Translations under genes and position numbers: made by a program
From: CAZXEJ01 sp964639895
GTDB taxonomy: Bacteria; Desulfobacterota_D; UBA1144; Nemesobacterales; JADFKM01
DNA length: 48,008 nt
Assembly: GCA_964639895.1 (NCBI GenBank)
Contig: CAZXEJ010000016.1
Location: forward strand, 1-48,008
Reading direction: 5' to 3'
Notes under the pieces: generated by a model
Seen by the model: only the letters and a program-made list of their open reading frames with translations
Database searches by the model: none
What the model was told of the DNA's origin: nothing
Shown: one piece after another, positions 17,304-25,795 of the stretch
Layout of the letters: every line of letters starts with the position of its first letter
How positions within the stretch are numbered: the stretch's first letter is position 1

Positions 17304-18674
17304 ATGTACGGAAGGATAAAGAGGATACATTTCGTGGGCATAGGCGGGATCGGGATGAGCGGTATCGCCGAGGTGCTGCTCAACCTGGGCTACACGGTGA
17401 GCGGCTCCGATCTAAGGGCCTCGCGCACCACCGAGCGGCTGGCCTCGCTGGGCGCCCGCATCCACATCGGTCACGACCCGTCAAACATCGCCGGGGCCGA
17501 GGTGGTGGTCACCTCTTCGGCCGTAAAGGCCGACAACCCCGAGGTTACAGCGGCGCGGGCCGCGGGGCTGCCCGTCATTCCGCGCGCCGAGATGCTGGCC
17601 GAGCTCATGAGGCTCAAATACGGAATCGCCGTCGCCGGAAGCCACGGCAAGACCACCACCACGACGATGGTTGCAGCCGTCCTGGCCGAGGGGGGGTTCG
17701 ACCCCACCGTTGTCGTCGGGGGCCGCGTACAGGGGCTGGGCACGAACGCCAAGGTGGGCAAGGGGGAATTCATGGTTGCCGAGGCCGACGAGAGCGACGG
17801 CTCGTTCCTCATGCTCTCGCCCTCGATAGCGGTCTTGACCAACATCGACGCCGAACACCTGGACCACTACGGCGACATCGAGGCCCTGAAGGACGCCTTC
17901 GTGGGGTTCCTCAACAAGGTGCCGTTCTACGGCCTGTGCGTTGTGTGCGCTGACTGCGAGCATGCCTCCTCCGTAGTGCCGCGCCTTGCCAAGCGGCACG
18001 TAACCTACGGATTTGCACCGCGGGCCGAGCTGCGCGCCGTCGAACTCGAGTCTTGCGGCGAGAAGACGGCTTTCACCGTCCTTCGCGACGGCGCCCCGCT
18101 GGGCAGGGCCACCGTCAACCAGCCCGGCGCCCACAACGTACAGAACGCACTGGCGGCCATAGCCGTCGGGATGGAACTGGGCATCGGGTTCGACTGCGCC
18201 CGACGGGCGCTCGAGCGGTTCGAGGGCATCGAGAGGAGGCTCGAACTCAAGGGCCGCCCCCGAGGGGTGGCGGTGGTGGACGACTACGGCCACCATCCAG
18301 AGGAGATACGGGCCACCGTCGAGGCCGTGCGCCAGTGGCTTGCGCCCAGAAGGCTTGTCGTGGTGTTCCAGCCCCACCGCTACAGCCGCACGAAGCGGCT
18401 CTTCGACGACTTCGTGCGCGTTTTGAGCAAGGCCGACCGGTTGTATATACTTGACGTCTATGCGGCCGGCGAGCCGCCGGTGGAGGGGGTGTCGGCGGAG
18501 CGGCTGAGGAACGAGATGGAGGCCAAGGGTTATACGGAGGCCCGCTACGTGCCCCGGGGCGAGGACGTAGCGGGAATGGTTGCGGCCGAGGTGAGGGAGG
18601 GAGACGTGGTGCTCACGCTGGGGGCGGGCGACGTGTGGCGGGTGGCCGAGAAAGTGGTGGAGGCGCTGAGTTGA
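17304..18674 (+). CDS. murC: UDP-MurNAc-L-alanine ligase MurC
   Basis: MurC adds L-Ala to UDP-MurNAc, the first Mur ligase step. The 456-residue protein starts MYGRIKRIHFVGIGGIGMSG, has the P-loop AGSHGKTTTTTMVA (about residue 111), EADESDGSFL, NIDAEHLDHYG, and DDYGHHPEEIRATV followed by FQPHRYSRTKRLF. These are specific for MurC against MurD, MurE and MurF. The ATG at 17304 is preceded by GGAGAGATGAG; five upstream codons in the same frame lie in murG. The stop overlaps the murB TTG. Confidence 0.96.
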   Translation: MYGRIKRIHFVGIGGIGMSGIAEVLLNLGYTVSGSDLRASRTTERLASLGARIHIGHDPSNIAGAEVVVTSSAVKADNPEVTAARAAGLPVIPRAEMLAELMRLKYGIAVAGSHGKTTTTTMVAAVLAEGGFDPTVVVGGRVQGLGTNAKVGKGEFMVAEADESDGSFLMLSPSIAVLTNIDAEHLDHYGDIEALKDAFVGFLNKVPFYGLCVVCADCEHASSVVPRLAKRHVTYGFAPRAELRAVELESCGEKTAFTVLRDGAPLGRATVNQPGAHNVQNALAAIAVGMELGIGFDCARRALERFEGIERRLELKGRPRGVAVVDDYGHHPEEIRATVEAVRQWLAPRRLVVVFQPHRYSRTKRLFDDFVRVLSKADRLYILDVYAAGEPPVEGVSAERLRNEMEAKGYTEARYVPRGEDVAGMVAAEVREGDVVLTLGAGDVWRVAEKVVEALS

Positions 18675-19579
18675 AGAGCGTTGCGGTCGAGCTGGAGAAG
18701 AGGGGCTACCAGGTGGCGCGCAACTTGAGCCTTGCGCGCTACACGACGATGCGCGTGGGCTGTACGAGCGAGCTCGTCGTCTACCCGCGCTCGGCCGAGG
18801 AGCTGGCGGCGGTGCTCGGGCTGCTCGAAGGAATGGAGGTGCCGTGGACCGTTCTGGGCGGCGGCTCCAACGTCATCATCGGCCCCGAGCTGGACGGGGT
18901 GGTGGTGAGCACGAAGAGGCTCAAGAGGGTTCGCGTCCTCGATGGGGCGCGCCTTGAGGCCGAGGCGGGCGCCGTACTGGGCCAGGCTCTCAACCTCGCT
19001 CTCGCTGGCGACCTCCGAGGGCTCGAGTTCGCGGCCGGCATCCCGGGCAGCGTGGGCGGAGGGGTGGTCATGAACGCCGGGGCCAACGGCCGCGAGCTCA
19101 AGGACGTAATCGAGTGCGTCTGGGTGTGGCACGGCGGCCGCGAGGTGGTGCTCACGGCCGACGAGATAGGATTCGAGTACCGAAAGGCCCACCTGCCGCC
19201 GGGAAGCGTCGTGACGAGGGCGCGCCTCAGGCTCACCCGCGGCGACGGTGCGCGCGGGCGCGCCGTCGTAAGGGAACTTCTCAAACGACGCGCGGCCACA
19301 CAGCCCGTCGAGAAGGCCAACTCGGGGTGCGTGTTCAAGAATCCACCCGACATACCGGCCGGGATGCTGCTCGAGCAGTTGGGCTTCAAGGGGGTGCGCC
19401 GCGGCGGGGCGGCGTTCTCGACGGTGCATGCGAACTTCATAATAAACCTGGGCGGTGCCACCTTCGGCGACGTCGTGGCCCTGATACGGGAGGCGCGCAG
19501 GATCGCCTACGAGAAGAGGGGGATCGTGCTGGAGACCGAGGTCAAGCTTCTGGGTGCAGGGGGGGTGGAGGTGTCGTGA
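18671..19579 (+). CDS. murB: UDP-N-acetylenolpyruvoylglucosamine reductase MurB
   Basis: MurB reduces UDP-GlcNAc-enolpyruvate to UDP-MurNAc with FAD and NADPH. The 302-residue protein shows LARYTTMRVG, the FAD-binding VLGGGSNVIIG, AAGIPGSVGGGVVMNAGANG, the catalytic-serine region ANSGCVFKNP, and HANFIINLGGAT. The length and C-terminus (ETEVKLLG) fit the shorter type II enzymes. The TTG at 18671 is chosen because GGAGG lies seven bases upstream and it overlaps the murC stop; an earlier in-frame codon at 18635 adds a Gly-rich non-conserved stretch. Confidence 0.95.
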   Translation: MKSVAVELEKRGYQVARNLSLARYTTMRVGCTSELVVYPRSAEELAAVLGLLEGMEVPWTVLGGGSNVIIGPELDGVVVSTKRLKRVRVLDGARLEAEAGAVLGQALNLALAGDLRGLEFAAGIPGSVGGGVVMNAGANGRELKDVIECVWVWHGGREVVLTADEIGFEYRKAHLPPGSVVTRARLRLTRGDGARGRAVVRELLKRRAATQPVEKANSGCVFKNPPDIPAGMLLEQLGFKGVRRGGAAFSTVHANFIINLGGATFGDVVALIREARRIAYEKRGIVLETEVKLLGAGGVEVS

Positions 19580-20277
19580 GGTACGCTCTTCTCGGCTCCG
19601 TACTGTTTACCTACTCGGTGGCGGCCGTACTGTTTACGGCCTATCAGATGAAGTATTTCCAGATAACCGACGTCGTCGTCCGAGGAGCCAAGACGGTGCG
19701 CGAGAGCGAGGTGCTTCGGCTGGCCGGCATCAAGCCCGGCTACAGCTCGATATTCTTTTCGGCTTCCAAGGCCGAGGCGGCCCTCGAGCGCGACCCGTGG
19801 ATAAAGGGCGCACGCATCAAGAAGGTCTACCCGAACCGGGTCGTCATAGAGGTCGAGGAGGCGCGTCCCTACTGCCTCTTCCAGACCCCGGACGGGCGGC
19901 TCTACTACTTGTCGCGCGGCGGCGACAGGTTGGGTGAGGCCGATTTCTCCCACGGTCTTGATTTTCCCATCCTTATAAGTAATGGTAAAGGAAGCGCTTC
20001 TCAGGAATTGGTCCGCAGCGCTCTTGAGCTCCTCAGGCTCGCCGAAAGGAGCAACGTCCTTCGCTACGATGACGTATCTCAGATCGAACTCGATCCCATA
20101 CTCGGCATCACCCTCTACACGAGAGACAAGCGTAGAATCGACTTCGGCACGGGCGATATCGTGGCCAAATGGAGCAACGTCGAGAAGATCATAGCCCACT
20201 CGCGCTCCATCAACTTGACTGAGAAATACATAAACATAGCCTCCAAGACGACGGGTGTGGTGAACTTCAACTTCTAG
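19576..20277 (+). CDS. ftsQ: Cell division protein FtsQ
   Basis: A bitopic divisome protein that bridges cytoplasmic and periplasmic parts. The 233 residues comprise a very short cytoplasmic tail, one membrane helix (about 3-22), a POTRA domain starting FQITDVVVRGAKTVRESEVL, and a FtsQ domain with RDPWIKGARIKKVYPNRVVI. I chose the GTG at 19576, which overlaps the murB stop as GTGA and has GGAGGT upstream. In many bacteria ddl lies between murB and ftsQ; here the two genes abut and ddl is absent. Confidence 0.9.
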   Translation: MRYALLGSVLFTYSVAAVLFTAYQMKYFQITDVVVRGAKTVRESEVLRLAGIKPGYSSIFFSASKAEAALERDPWIKGARIKKVYPNRVVIEVEEARPYCLFQTPDGRLYYLSRGGDRLGEADFSHGLDFPILISNGKGSASQELVRSALELLRLAERSNVLRYDDVSQIELDPILGITLYTRDKRRIDFGTGDIVAKWSNVEKIIAHSRSINLTEKYINIASKTTGVVNFNF

Positions 20278-20303
20278 GCGCCGGGGGGCGCACGGACGGG
20301 GCA

Positions 20304-21533
20304 ATGGGCATCGATTCCAACATAGTGGTGGGACTGGACCTGGGCACGACCAAGGTGTGCGCCGTCGTGGGCGAGCGCACACCGAGCGGCGGGATCGACA
20401 TCATAGGGCTGGGCTCCCACCCCTCCTACGGGCTCAAGCGCGGAGTCGTGGTCAACATCGACGCCACCGTGAGCTCGATAAAGAAGGCCGTCGAGGAAGC
20501 CGAACACATGGCCGGTTGCGAGATAAGGACGGTGTTCACCGGCATTGCGGGCGGCCACATAAAGGGCATTACGGGCCACGGCATGATAACGATACGCAAC
20601 CGCGAGGTTACGAAGCTTGACGTCGAGAGGGTGATCGAATCGGCGAGCGCCCTGCTCATACCGGCCGACCGCGAGATACTGCACCTGATACCGCAGGAGT
20701 TCATCGTGGACGGGGAGACGGGTATCAAGGACCCGGTGGGCATCTACGGCATAAAGCTCGAGGCCAAGGTGCACATAGTGACCGGTCAGGTCACGGCCGC
20801 GCAGAACCTCATAAAGTGCATCCACCTGGCCGGCATGGACGTGGCCGACATAAGCGTCGAGCAGATCGCCTCCAGCGAGGCCGTGCTCACCGAGGACGAA
20901 AAGGAGATAGGGGTGTTGCTCATCGACATCGGTGGGGGCACGACCGATATAGGCATATTCTACGGCGGCACCATACGCCACATCGAGAACCTCACCCTCG
21001 GGGGCGACCACGTCGACCGCGACATCGCACTCGGGCTCTCGACCCCGCTCGGGGCCGCAAAGACGCTCAAGGAGAGATGGGGCTCGGCCCTGGTCGAGCT
21101 AGTAGACCCGGAGGAGGAGATAGAGGTGCCGAGCGTAGGGGGCCGTGAGCCGCGCACGATGCCCCGGCGTGAGCTCGCCATGATAATCGAGCCCAGGCTC
21201 GAAGAGATATTCTCCTACGTCAAGCGCGAGGTGCACAAGGGCGGCTACAAGGATCTCATCCCCGGCGGGGCCGTCATTACCGGGGGCAGCGTCAACCTCG
21301 AGGGCACCGTGGAGCTTGCCGAGAGGACGCTCGAGATGCCCGCCCGCCGTGGGGTACCGACGGCCGTCGGCGGGCTCAAGGACGTCATAGCCAACCCGAT
21401 GTACGCCACCGGAGTGGGCCTCGTACTCTACGGGGCACGCTACGAAGGCGGCAAGAAGATGCGGATACGCGAGGACAACCTTTTCAAGAACGTTTTCGAG
21501 ACGATGAAGAACTGGTTCAGCGAGTTCTTCTAG
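20304..21533 (+). CDS. ftsA: Cell division protein FtsA
   Basis: FtsA is an actin-fold ATPase that tethers FtsZ to the membrane. The 409-residue protein has the phosphate-1 loop VGLDLGTTKVCAVV, the phosphate-2 region LLIDIGGGTTDIGIFYGG, the 1C domain in place of actin subdomain 1B, and the adenosine loop GGAVITGGSVNLEG. It ends in an amphipathic helix, NVFETMKNWFSEFF, the membrane-targeting sequence. There is a 26-base gap after ftsQ, the first non-overlapping junction since mraZ-rsmH-ftsL, and a 44-base gap to ftsZ. Confidence 0.95.
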   Translation: MGIDSNIVVGLDLGTTKVCAVVGERTPSGGIDIIGLGSHPSYGLKRGVVVNIDATVSSIKKAVEEAEHMAGCEIRTVFTGIAGGHIKGITGHGMITIRNREVTKLDVERVIESASALLIPADREILHLIPQEFIVDGETGIKDPVGIYGIKLEAKVHIVTGQVTAAQNLIKCIHLAGMDVADISVEQIASSEAVLTEDEKEIGVLLIDIGGGTTDIGIFYGGTIRHIENLTLGGDHVDRDIALGLSTPLGAAKTLKERWGSALVELVDPEEEIEVPSVGGREPRTMPRRELAMIIEPRLEEIFSYVKREVHKGGYKDLIPGGAVITGGSVNLEGTVELAERTLEMPARRGVPTAVGGLKDVIANPMYATGVGLVLYGARYEGGKKMRIREDNLFKNVFETMKNWFSEFF

Positions 21534-21577
21534 GAGAAAGAATGGGCAATAAAAATCGTTGAGGAGGAACAAGAGAT

Positions 21578-22660
21578 ATGACCATATTCGAGATGGAGGA
21601 GAGCTCCTCCGTAGAGAGAACGGCTAAGATAAAGGTCGTGGGCATAGGGGGCGGCGGCGGCAACGCCGTCAACACGATGATCGAGAGGCAGCTTGCCGGC
21701 GTCGATTTCATCGCCGCCAACACCGACGCCCAGGACCTGAAGAAGTCGCTCGCCGAGACGAAGCTCCAGATCGGGACCCGCACCACCAAGGGGCTGGGTT
21801 CGGGCGGCAACCCGAGCGTGGGCCGCGAGGCCGCCATCGAGGACCAGGGAAGGTTCTGCGAGTTGCTCGAGGGAGCCGACATGGTGTTCATAACGTGTGG
21901 CATGGGCGGCGGCACGGGGACGGGCGCCTCGCCCATAGTGGCTCAGGCCGCAAAGCAGGTGGGGGCGCTCACCATAGGGGTGGTGACGAAACCGTTCTCG
22001 TTCGAGGGGCCCAGGCGGATGAAGCAGGCCATGGAGGGGATCGATAGGCTCGAGCAGGAAGTGGACACGCTGATCGTGATCCCCAACGACAAGCTCGCCG
22101 CCGACAGCAAGTGCAGCATCCTCGACGCCTTCAAGACGGCCGACGAGGTGCTCTACCAGGCAGTCCGCGGCATCTCCGACATCATCACCGGCACGGGATA
22201 CATCAACGTCGACTTCGCCGACGTCAAGACCATAATGGGCGAGAACGGCGGCAAGGCGCTCATGGGCTCCGGCACGGGCCAGGGGAACAACCGCGGCCTC
22301 ATGGCCGCCGAGAGCGCGATTACGAGCCCGCTGCTCGAGGACATATCGATCGACGGCGCGCGCGGCATACTGATAAACGTCACAGCCTCGCCCGACTTCC
22401 GCATCGAAGAGCTCAACGAGGCCTGCTCCTACATAAGGAACAAGGCACACGAGGACGTGAACCTCATATTCGGTCTCGTCCTGGACGAGAGCCTCTCGGA
22501 CACGGTACGCATAACGGTCATAGCCACGGGTATAGACGGATCGTCGAAAAAACAGATCCTGCACGAGGTAAACCCCGAGCTGCCCGACCTGATGGAGAGT
22601 GCAGGGGACGAGTTCGACATACCCGCATTCATAAGGAGGCGCCGCGCGAACAAGGGCTGA
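21578..22660 (+). CDS. ftsZ: Cell division GTPase FtsZ
   Basis: FtsZ is the tubulin-like GTPase of the Z-ring. The 360-residue protein has KIKVVGIGGGGGNAVNTMI, the tubulin signature GGGTGTGASP (about 110-119), the T7-loop region INVDFADVKTIM and VIATGI near 315. It ends with the conserved peptide DEFDIPAFIRR that binds FtsA. Only about 25 residues separate the GTPase core from that peptide, a short linker compared with the 50 or more often seen. GAGGAGG (21561-21567) is a strong ribosome site, stronger than any in the upstream genes, as expected for the most abundant product. Confidence 0.97.
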   Translation: MTIFEMEESSSVERTAKIKVVGIGGGGGNAVNTMIERQLAGVDFIAANTDAQDLKKSLAETKLQIGTRTTKGLGSGGNPSVGREAAIEDQGRFCELLEGADMVFITCGMGGGTGTGASPIVAQAAKQVGALTIGVVTKPFSFEGPRRMKQAMEGIDRLEQEVDTLIVIPNDKLAADSKCSILDAFKTADEVLYQAVRGISDIITGTGYINVDFADVKTIMGENGGKALMGSGTGQGNNRGLMAAESAITSPLLEDISIDGARGILINVTASPDFRIEELNEACSYIRNKAHEDVNLIFGLVLDESLSDTVRITVIATGIDGSSKKQILHEVNPELPDLMESAGDEFDIPAFIRRRRANKG

Positions 22661-22837
22661 GCCCGGCACTCTTTCCCGACGGCAGAAGTAGTCGACGCCT
22701 CCCTCGGCCGCGGCTTCTCGCCCGCCGCGTCGAATCCTCCTCGGGGTCGGCGGTCCCTTGCGCACCGAGCCCCTGTCACGGCCCCGACGTCCGCGGGCCC
22801 GCTCCCTCACTCCCGTGCACCGCCTTCAGGGGACGGG

Positions 22838-22843
22838 TAGAAT
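22838..22843 (+). promoter_or_regulatory. TAGAAT -10 box eight bases before the radical SAM gene
   Basis: TAGAAT matches the -10 consensus at five of six positions and ends eight bases before the ATG at 22852. No Shine-Dalgarno sequence lies between. I find no good -35 at 16-18 bases upstream. If it is used, the mRNA would be leaderless or nearly so. Confidence 0.4.
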
Positions 22844-22851
22844 GAATATTG

Positions 22852-24534
22852 ATGAACCCCTGGAAGGTAAGGGAGAAGGCGAGAAGGCTGCTTCGTGACG
22901 AGAGCGGTACCATACTCAAGGAGGGCGCCCTCCGTGTGGCCCTCATCTATCCGAACACCTACCAGATAGGCACATCCAACCTAGGCTTCCAGATCATATA
23001 CCGCATCATCAACTCCATCGACGACGTGGCGGCAGAAAGGGTGTACATGCCCGACGAAGAAGACATCGCCGTCTTCGAGCGGGGACTGGATCTGTTCTCG
23101 CTCGAATCCCAGCGGCCCGCATCGGAGTTCGACGTCCTGGCCTTCTCGATCCCCTTCGAGGGGGATTTCCTCAACGTCCTCAGGATACTCACGCTATCGA
23201 AGGTGCCGCTCCGCTCGGAGGACCGCCGTCCCGGCGACCCGCTGGTCGTGGCCGGCGGGATGGCCACGCTGCTCAACCCAGAGCCGCTGGCCCCCTTCGT
23301 CGACGCCTTCGTCATAGGCGAGGGCGAAGAGGTCGCGCTCGAGGTATTCTCCACACTCAGGGAAGGAGGGCCGCGGGACGCCCTGCTCGGTGCGCTCGCC
23401 CGCATCGAGGGGGTCTACGTCCCATCGCGCCACCGCGCGCTCTACAACCCCGACGGCACGTTCGCGGGATTCTGTCCGGCCCTCCGCGTGAGGAAACGGT
23501 TCACGTCCGATCTCGACCGCTACGATGCCGGCTCCGTCATACATACACCAAACACCACGTTCCCGTCCATGCACCTCGTCGAGGTGAGCCGCGGCTGCGG
23601 CGGCGCGTGCAGGTTCTGCGCCGAGGGGTTCGTGTACCGCTATCCCCGCCACCGCTCGGTGGACGTGGTGGTGAGCGAGATACGCAGGGCCAAGGAGGCG
23701 GGCATGAGGGTGGGCCTCATAAGCCCCATGCTGCTCGACCATCCCGACCTGCAGGCGATAGTGGATGCGGCCCGGCGCGAAGGGGTGGAGCCTTCGTTCT
23801 CATCGCTGCGGGCCGATGCGCTGGACGCCGAGGTGGTGGAGGCCATAAGCAGGAGCGGCCAGAAGACCATCACCATCGCCCCCGAAGCGGGAAGCGACCG
23901 GCTCAGGCGCTCGGTGAACAAGCATTTCACCAATGACGACGTCGTCCGGGCCGCCGCACTCGCAGCGCGCCGCGGTATAGCCAATCTGAAGCTCTACTTC
24001 CTCGTGGGTCTTCCGGCCGAAGGGGACGACGACGTGTGGGAGAGTGTCGAGCTGGTAAGGCGCATAAGGGACGTCTTCCCGCGCGGCAGGATAACGGTCG
24101 GGGCCAACCCGGTGGTGCCCAAGCCGTGGACGCCGCTCCAGTGGGCTTCGTTTGCAGAGCAGGACGTGATCGAGAGGCGCTACGCCATACTCCGTAAGGG
24201 GCTGGCCGGCCTGAGAGGGGTGGAGCTCTCGCTCAGTTCGCCGCGCGAGTTCTACGTGCAGGCCGTCCTTGCACGCGGCTCGCGGCGCGTCGCACGGCTG
24301 CTCGAGCTCGCCCACGGGGAGGGCGGAAACTTCACCGCCGCCCTCAGACGCTGGGAGGTGAACGCGGACTTCTACGCACGCCGGCCCCGCGGCGAGGACG
24401 AGACGTTCCCTTGGGACTTCATCGACCACGGCATCTCGAAGGCGTTCCTGCTCAAGGAATACAAGAAATCACTCCAGGCCCGTTGGACGCCCGAGTGCGT
24501 GACCCCCATCTGCAAGCTGTGCGGCGTGTGCTGA
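22852..24534 (+). CDS. TIGR03960-type B12-binding-like radical SAM protein
   Basis: A 560-residue radical SAM protein with an N-terminal cobalamin-binding-like Rossmann domain (VALIYPNTYQIGTSNLGFQI to about residue 190), then the cluster motif CGGACRFC (CxxxCxxC, about residues 249-256), a TIM barrel with ITIAPEAGSDRLRRSV, and a Cys-rich end TPICKLCGVC. This architecture matches the TIGR03960 family, whose reaction is not established; in Gram-positives it is often followed by a TIGR03936 protein and RNase G, neither of which is here. The ATG at 22852 is preferred over the adjacent TTG at 22849. The gene is monocistronic with its own -10 box. Confidence 0.85.
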   Translation: MNPWKVREKARRLLRDESGTILKEGALRVALIYPNTYQIGTSNLGFQIIYRIINSIDDVAAERVYMPDEEDIAVFERGLDLFSLESQRPASEFDVLAFSIPFEGDFLNVLRILTLSKVPLRSEDRRPGDPLVVAGGMATLLNPEPLAPFVDAFVIGEGEEVALEVFSTLREGGPRDALLGALARIEGVYVPSRHRALYNPDGTFAGFCPALRVRKRFTSDLDRYDAGSVIHTPNTTFPSMHLVEVSRGCGGACRFCAEGFVYRYPRHRSVDVVVSEIRRAKEAGMRVGLISPMLLDHPDLQAIVDAARREGVEPSFSSLRADALDAEVVEAISRSGQKTITIAPEAGSDRLRRSVNKHFTNDDVVRAAALAARRGIANLKLYFLVGLPAEGDDDVWESVELVRRIRDVFPRGRITVGANPVVPKPWTPLQWASFAEQDVIERRYAILRKGLAGLRGVELSLSSPREFYVQAVLARGSRRVARLLELAHGEGGNFTAALRRWEVNADFYARRPRGEDETFPWDFIDHGISKAFLLKEYKKSLQARWTPECVTPICKLCGVC

Positions 24535-25406
24535 CGGGGGGGATGCCGTGAAGACGGGCAAGCGCCCCGAACGGCCACGGCGTCCGACGTCGCGGTCGTC
24601 CTGCTACAGAGATTCCCTCCGTCATACCCCCCCACCCTCACCACAGTGCATAGTGCGTACGCGGCAGACGCACGTCAGGGTGATACGGCCAGATACGGCG
24701 CTTCCGTCCGCACGAGCACCCTGCCTGCGAGCGGGCCGGACCCGATGGGGTGTGTGAGTGGGACACTCGGCGAGATCACGCCCGCCGCACCCTTCGCTGC
24801 AGCCCTGGGATGGCTATGCGGGCACGGGCTAGCAACTGAGACAGGCCACCCACAGCCGCCGGGACAGTCCTTCTCCATCCAACGGCTTGCCGCCGCTTGC
24901 CCCCTTTATCGCTCCCCGCGCAAGCCGCCTCCCCTCGGACGAACACCCGCGACCGATGCCGAAGCCTTCTTCCTCCCGACCCTCCTGCGCCGGGCGCGCC
25001 GTCACCCCCCATCCACTATACACGCCGGCAGTACGCACCTCATGATGAAGACGCTCTCCCGCCCGACACCGTAGGGAGCCAAAAAGGTACAGCCGTATCC
25101 TACGGCGATGGAGATCCTTGACAGGCGACCGCCTCAGGAAGGTCGCAGTCCCCGGTGCTTCCCCCAGACACAGGAGCCGCCCCGGTGCCGACGCTACATT
25201 CACGTCGCTATATCTATGGTCGGGTATTGGCCGCTCGGTCCGGAACGCCACGCCCCGCCGAGGGCGGCTCTACCCCCCCACTCGGAGGAGTGCGGAACGC
25301 AAAGAAACGGTGGTATGGATGTGTGAGAGGGGTTGAAGCCCGCCGCCCGGGGTGTGGTTAGTACTTAGGCGGCATCAAGCGTCGGGAAGGGCACTCATCG
25401 CAACGC
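24535..25406. other. Long non-coding spacer between convergent genes
   Basis: About 870 bases between the stops of the radical SAM gene and rsfS. The first half is C-rich on the plus strand with no gene. Between 25092 and 25215 there are three short perfect inverted repeats: GCCGTA/TACGGC (25092-25106), GCGACC/GGTCGC (25125-25146), and a CGACG/CGTCG pair near 25190-25210. There is also a nine-base direct repeat CCCCGGTGC. None is followed by a proper T-tract, so I do not call a terminator or an RNA gene. Confidence 0.5.
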
Positions 25407-25775
25407 CTAGGGACGAGTACCCACGCCGTGTCCCGCCGGTGCCGGCGCCTCGGGCTCGAAGTCGAGCTCCACGCGGGGGGCGTCTATCCAGAGGCCCTCG
25501 AGGTCATAGAACCTCCTTACCGGCTCGAGGAAGACGTGCACTACGACGTCGCCAGCATCGAACAAAACCCACTTGCCGCCGGTGTACCCCTCGATCCCCA
25601 GCGGGCGGCTTCCCATCAGTGCGAACCTTTCTTCCAGGTGCTCCACTATGGTCTTGACCCCTCGTTCGGAGTCGGCGCTGCAGATCACTATATAACTGGT
25701 CACGTCGGTCAGCTTCTCCACGTGGAGCACGACGACGTCGGACGCCTTCTTCTCCCACGCCGCCTTGGCCAGCAA
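25407..25775 (-). CDS. rsfS: Ribosomal silencing factor RsfS
   Basis: RsfS (YbeB/Iojap) binds ribosomal protein L14 and blocks subunit joining when nutrients are scarce. The sequence KKASDVVVLHVEKLTDVTSY, the region GGKWVLFDAGDVVVHVF and FYDLEGLWIDAPRVEL are diagnostic. The coordinates use TTG 25775, the first ordinary start, giving 122 residues, but family members carry an extra helix before it. The frame continues upstream to an ATA codon at 25799, encoding IEPREKALLLAK before the AAWEKK region. That ATA overlaps the nadD stop (ATAG) and lies six bases after GGGAGGTG, so I think translation really begins at ATA 25799. It is the last gene after nadD. Confidence 0.88.
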   Translation of the reverse strand: MLAKAAWEKKASDVVVLHVEKLTDVTSYIVICSADSERGVKTIVEHLEERFALMGSRPLGIEGYTGGKWVLFDAGDVVVHVFLEPVRRFYDLEGLWIDAPRVELDFEPEAPAPAGHGVGTRP

Positions 25776-25795
25776 CAGCGCTTTTTCCCGCGGTT

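Noticed and set aside
24836..24841. CTGAGA resembling the TPP riboswitch
   Set aside because: The second conserved half is missing and no thiamin gene follows.
25118..25123. Perfect TTGACA in the spacer after the radical SAM gene
   Set aside because: No -10-like hexamer lies 15-19 bases downstream and no plus-strand gene follows.
25299..25304. GCAAAG resembling the GEMM c-di-GMP riboswitch
   Set aside because: The matching upstream GGCAAA element and stems are absent, and the downstream gene is on the other strand.
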